Below are positions 6,798 through 9,066 of a stretch of 9,066 bases of DNA, one piece after another. Position numbers and translations under genes: made by a program. The notes below the pieces were generated by a model, which did no database searches, was not told where the DNA came from, and saw nothing but the letters and a program-made list of their open reading frames with translations. The DNA lies in the NCBI GenBank assembly GCA_900752115.1, contig CAADUC010000047.1, forward strand, positions 1 through 9,066, written 5' to 3'. Source of the stretch: Clostridia bacterium (GTDB taxonomy: Bacteria; Bacillota; Clostridia; Oscillospirales; Acutalibacteraceae). Every line of letters starts with the position of its first letter. Positions within the stretch are counted from its first letter, which is position 1.

Positions 6798-7622
6798 TCA
6801 CAGCCCCATCAGCTCCTTCACCACCCGGTCGCTCATTTTGATGGAACCGACGAGGACAAGGAAATTGAAGATCAGCTCCGCCACATACGTCCAAACCGCC
6901 GTCACGGCGGAGGCGTTTGGATCGACCGCGGGAGGGCTGGAGGCCATAGCTGAGAATATCACGCAGGACAGCGCAATCACCAGCCCCTCGAGACAGACGC
7001 CGGCATACGAGCGCAGAAAGTTTTTTCCCACGCTGCTGCTCGGCTCTCCCGCGAAGGTGGCCAATGGGATCGGGGCAATCGCGGCATAGAGAAAGAGCTT
7101 GAACATCCTGCCGTACACGGTAAGAATCATGAGAAAGGACAGCACGGTGATAAACAGGCTTCCCAGCAGCGTGACCGCCCAGAGCGGGATGGAATCCCAG
7201 AAGCTGACGGCGTTGATCTTGTCAACGATCTCCGATGGCAGAGCAGCGCCGCTTGTGAGGCCTCCCGCGGCTGTCACGGTGGAGATCGTTCCCTGCGCCA
7301 CGGAGAAAATTGCCAGCATGAGATCGAGCCCGTATCCCACCGCTGCCTTGGCAAGCACGAAGCGGACGAAAAGCCTGACAGCAGCTTCCGGACGTTTCAG
7401 CTCCGTCAGGCTGCCGCACGTTTTGACGACGCCCGCGGCGAAAAACAGCACCAGCAGCCCGTAGCCGACAGCCTTGAGGGCGCCGTTGATGCCGAGCATC
7501 ACGTTCCAGATCCCGCCGCCCTTGAAGGTGGCGGGATCCTGCGTGAGAAGCTGCCAGAGCTCTGTCAGCCTGCCGTTCCAGGTGTCCAGAGCGGAATTGA
7601 GGTTGTCGACAATCCAGTTCGT
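6798..7622 (-). CDS. VirB6/TrbL-like T4SS channel protein, non-standard start
   Basis: A polytopic membrane protein of the conjugation channel. Hydrophobic segments include AVGYGLLVLFFAAGVV, a VTLLGSLFITVLSFLMILTV stretch, KLFLYAAIAPIPLATFAGEP, CLEGLVIALSCVIFSAMASS and LIFNFLVLVGSIKMSDRVV, and the order matches TrbL-type proteins of Tn1549-like elements. The first ATG (7502) gives 234 residues and has no good ribosome binding site. The open frame extends 40 codons upstream through NWIVDNLNSALDTW and KGGGIWNV, which belong to the family, to an ACG at 7622-7620 placed where the Met should be, 10 bases after GGGAGG. From there it is 274 residues. Either ACG is used weakly, or this is a start-codon mutation. 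It follows the pilin stop by 22 bases. Confidence 0.85.
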   Translation of the reverse strand, partial: TNWIVDNLNSALDTWNGRLTELWQLLTQDPATFKGGGIWNVMLGINGALKAVGYGLLVLFFAAGVVKTCGSLTELKRPEAAVRLFVRFVLAKAAVGYGLDLMLAIFSVAQGTISTVTAAGGLTSGAALPSEIVDKINAVSFWDSIPLWAVTLLGSLFITVLSFLMILTVYGRMFKLFLYAAIAPIPLATFAGEPSSSVGKNFLRSYAGVCLEGLVIALSCVIFSAMASSPPAVDPNASAVTAVWTYVAELIFNFLVLVGSIKMSDRVVKELMGL

Positions 7623-7632
7623 AGACGCTTCA

Positions 7633-7638
7633 CCTCCC
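7633..7638 (-). promoter_or_regulatory. Ribosome binding site pointing to an ACG start
   Basis: GGGAGG, lying just after the pilin stop codon, is the only good ribosome binding site for the VirB6-like gene. Reading 10 bases on reaches ACG, not ATG, GTG or TTG; no standard start in that frame occurs before GTG 7505 and ATG 7502. Confidence 0.6.
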
Positions 7639-7644
7639 GCGCGG

Positions 7645-8001
7645 TCACGGGGTTGTGCCGCCGGTGATCAGGTCGAGGATCTCCTTTGCGAACGTGACGA
7701 CAAGGCCTCCGGCGAGTGTCAGAAAGCCCTGCGCGCGCTGCGAAGGGTCATGGCTCTGAAAGGAAAGACCGACCTGCACCACGCCCCAGCCGAGCAGAAT
7801 CAGGCCGATGGCGCGGATCAGCGAGAAAATGAAGCTGGAAAGATTGCTGATCGCCCCCAGAGGATCTCCTGCGGCAAACACAGCGCCGGGCAGGCAGCAG
7901 ACGCAGACAGCCGCCGCGTACAGGCAGAAGGCTGTCTTTTTCTTTCCCTCCGGCCGGTACGGCGCGGGGTGGTTCTGTTTTCTGATGGATAATTTCTTCA
8001 A
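7645..8001 (-). CDS. VirB2-like conjugative pilin / small T4SS membrane protein
   Basis: A 118-residue protein with the VirB2/TrbC layout: a basic N-terminus ending KKK, a hydrophobic signal segment (TAFCLYAAAVCVCCLPGA) with a likely cleavage at VFA-AGDP, then two membrane segments (FIFSLIRAIGLILLGWGVVQ and FLTLAGGLVVTFAKEIL) separated by a short polar loop containing SHDPSQRAQG. The loop and second segment also resemble the Maff2-type small proteins of Firmicutes mobile elements. It would be the pilin or a small core subunit of the channel. The start is TTG at 8001, with AAGGAGG (8015-8009) 7 bases upstream inside the coupling-protein gene; the TTG directly follows that gene's TGA. Confidence 0.85.
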   Translation of the reverse strand: MKKLSIRKQNHPAPYRPEGKKKTAFCLYAAAVCVCCLPGAVFAAGDPLGAISNLSSFIFSLIRAIGLILLGWGVVQVGLSFQSHDPSQRAQGFLTLAGGLVVTFAKEILDLITGGTTP

Positions 8002-8850
8002 TCACATTCCTCCTTCATCGGGCGGAGAGGACAGCAGATCCTCCTCGTCCAGCAGTTCATATTCTTCATACTCTTCGGGCAAAAAGCGCAGATCCTCCTC
8101 TGCGTCCTTTGCCCTTGTGTAATCGTAAGGCGGCGCGCCGCCGTCCTCCGTCAGCCGGATATTCGGGTGACGGAGAAGATCATATTTTTCATCCAGCATG
8201 GGCCGTTCGCCGCGGACGAACAGAATTGCTCTGCGGTTGTCCAGCATCCGCACCTCGTCGGGGGTCAGCAGTTCGCGTCCCGTCTGCTGATCGTTGACGC
8301 TGAAGCTGCCGTTCCGTCCCCGGCTGCGCCCATAGGTGTTAACATCCAGTGTTTCCTTTCCCATAAGCTCGGAGACATATTTGTGCGTTTCTTTCTCATT
8401 CCCCCCGAGGTAAAGAAATTCATCGCACAGCCCCACCAGCGATTCCCACTGTTCTTTGAATAATGCCTTGATCTGCGCCATGTTCTGCGCGATATAGCTG
8501 CAGAAAATGTTGCGGCTTCGCATGGTGGAAAGCCATGGGAGAAAGTTATCCGTAGGCAGGGCGATGTTCGGGGCCTCGTCGATGAGGAGATGAACCGGCA
8601 GCGGCAGCCGGCCCTTGTATTTACGGTCAGCCACATAGTACAGCGTCTGGATGAGTTGACCATAAATCATGCCCACCAGATAGTTGAGGGAGCGGTCGCT
8701 GTCTGGAATGCAGCAGAACAAAGCTACCTTCTTTTCGCCCATTTCTTCCAGATGAAGATCGTCGGTACAGGTGAGACGGGCAATCTGCGGCAGGTTGAAG
8801 GCGGACAGCCGCACCCCAACGCTGATAAGAATGCTCTTGAGCGTTTTGCC
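8002..8850 (-). pseudogene. C-terminal half of a VirD4/TraG coupling protein
   Basis: The coupling protein is the membrane ATPase that hands the relaxase-DNA complex to the channel. What remains starts in mid-domain with GKTLKSILISVGVRLSAFNL, continues through VALFCCIPDSDRSLNYLVG, the Walker B block VHLLIDEAPN and the WLSTMRSRNIFCSYIAQN segment, and ends in an acidic tail (EEYEEYELLDEEDLL). The N-terminal membrane anchor and Walker A motif, about half of the usual ~600 residues, are missing. Family likeness stops at about 8850 and the frame is closed by a TGA at 8863-8865. The first possible start, GTG 8814, has no ribosome binding site. The fragment cannot be a working coupling protein, but it still supplies the ribosome binding site of the pilin gene. 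Confidence 0.88.
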
Positions 8851-8898
8851 CGAAACGAGTTGTCAAGGACTTTTTAATCAAATTCACAAAAAGGCCAC

Positions 8899-8936
8899 AA
8901 AAAAAGTGCCAGAAGCACTTTCATGCTCCTGACACT
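8899..8936 (-). terminator. Strong rho-independent terminator
   Basis: On the - strand a 13-bp stem with two G-T wobbles (arms 8936-8924 and 8917-8905) closes a 6-base loop and runs into a T tract at 8905-8899. It starts 13 bases after the stop codon of the gene entering from the right edge and separates that gene from the coupling-protein fragment. Confidence 0.92.
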
Positions 8937-8949
8937 CAGGCGAGTAGAG

Positions 8950-9066
8950 TTACTTGCGGCCGCTTAGCAGTTCGTCGCAAAGGTACGCATATTCCGGCAG
9001 TTGGTCGATATAGGGTTTCCAGCGCCGCTTAATCTCGGCCAGTTCCAGCGGATCGGCGTCCTCGAA
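8950..9066 (-). CDS. 3' end of an unrecognised gene (partial)
   Basis: The frame is open from the right edge to a TAA at 8952-8950 and gives the last 38 residues of a protein. They contain DPLELAEIKRRWKPYIDQLP and end in AYLCDELLSGRK: amphipathic, Trp- and Tyr-containing, probably helical. I do not recognise the family. Balanced codon use and the strong terminator right after the stop support a real gene. It lies where the N-terminal half of the coupling protein should be, so it is either part of something inserted there or a gene brought next to the fragment by deletion. Confidence 0.65.
   Translation of the reverse strand, partial: FEDADPLELAEIKRRWKPYIDQLPEYAYLCDELLSGRK

Noticed and set aside
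8855..8870. TTGACA on the - strand near the coupling-protein junction as a new promoter
   Set aside because: At 17-base spacing the -10 position reads CGCTCA, so there is no usable -10 box.
8627..8887. 86-codon - strand frame overlapping the coupling-protein fragment
   Set aside because: It is out of frame with the clear VirD4 sequence and has no family likeness; a shadow.
1..9066. CRISPR array, tRNA, rRNA, riboswitch, insertion-sequence ends or origin of transfer
   Set aside because: I saw no regularly spaced repeats, no tRNA-like clover leaf, no transposase and no nick-site-like sequence by a relaxase gene.

Overview
The window looks like a decayed integrative and conjugative element (ICE) of the Tn1549/CTn type, in the chromosome of a GC-moderate gut Firmicute (Clostridia; Oscillospiraceae or Lachnospiraceae-like). 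The evidence is the protein families and gene order (coupling protein, VirB2-like pilin, VirB6/TrbL, PrgI, VirB4, membrane-anchored M23 hydrolase), the strong AAGGAGG-type ribosome binding sites, and frequent TTG starts. The organism is an inference; no rRNA or housekeeping gene is present.

Layout. Positions 1-829 (+ strand, visibly more AT-rich) hold the 3' end of an unknown gene, a 74-residue unknown protein and a small lipoprotein; these look like flanking or unrelated cargo genes. Positions 830-1049 hold no gene I can defend. Everything from about 1050 to the right end is on the - strand. Reading in the direction of transcription (right to left): the C-terminus of an unrecognised gene with a strong terminator (9066-8899); a VirD4/TraG coupling protein that has lost its N-terminal half (8850-8002); a VirB2-like pilin (8001-7645); a VirB6/TrbL-like channel protein with no standard start codon (7622-6798); a Phd/YefM-RelE/ParE toxin-antitoxin cassette with its own promoter and terminator (6767-6050); PrgI (6032-5649); the VirB4 ATPase (5652-3313); an M23 cell-wall hydrolase split by a frameshift (3247-1305); and, directly after it, a frameshifted fragment of a tyrosine recombinase (about 1287-1050).

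How the genes work together. The T4SS genes are packed tightly with overlapping stop and start codons, as in one operon: the VirB4 ATPase powers the machine, PrgI and the VirB6-like protein form the membrane channel, the pilin is the VirB2-type subunit, the coupling protein would deliver the relaxase-DNA complex, and the M23 enzyme would open the cell wall. No relaxase, replication gene, topoisomerase or complete integrase is present, and the coupling protein and integrase are both broken. The element is therefore best read as an immobile T4SS-core remnant flanked by deletion or insertion junctions. The toxin-antitoxin pair is intact and self-contained, and is the part most likely still to be working.

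I did not find a convincing new biological system. The points most worth a second look are the toxin-antitoxin cassette whose terminator lies inside the T4SS operon, the ACG codon at the expected start of the VirB6-like gene, the two broken ends of the element, and two frameshifts that both fit loss of one A from an A run.
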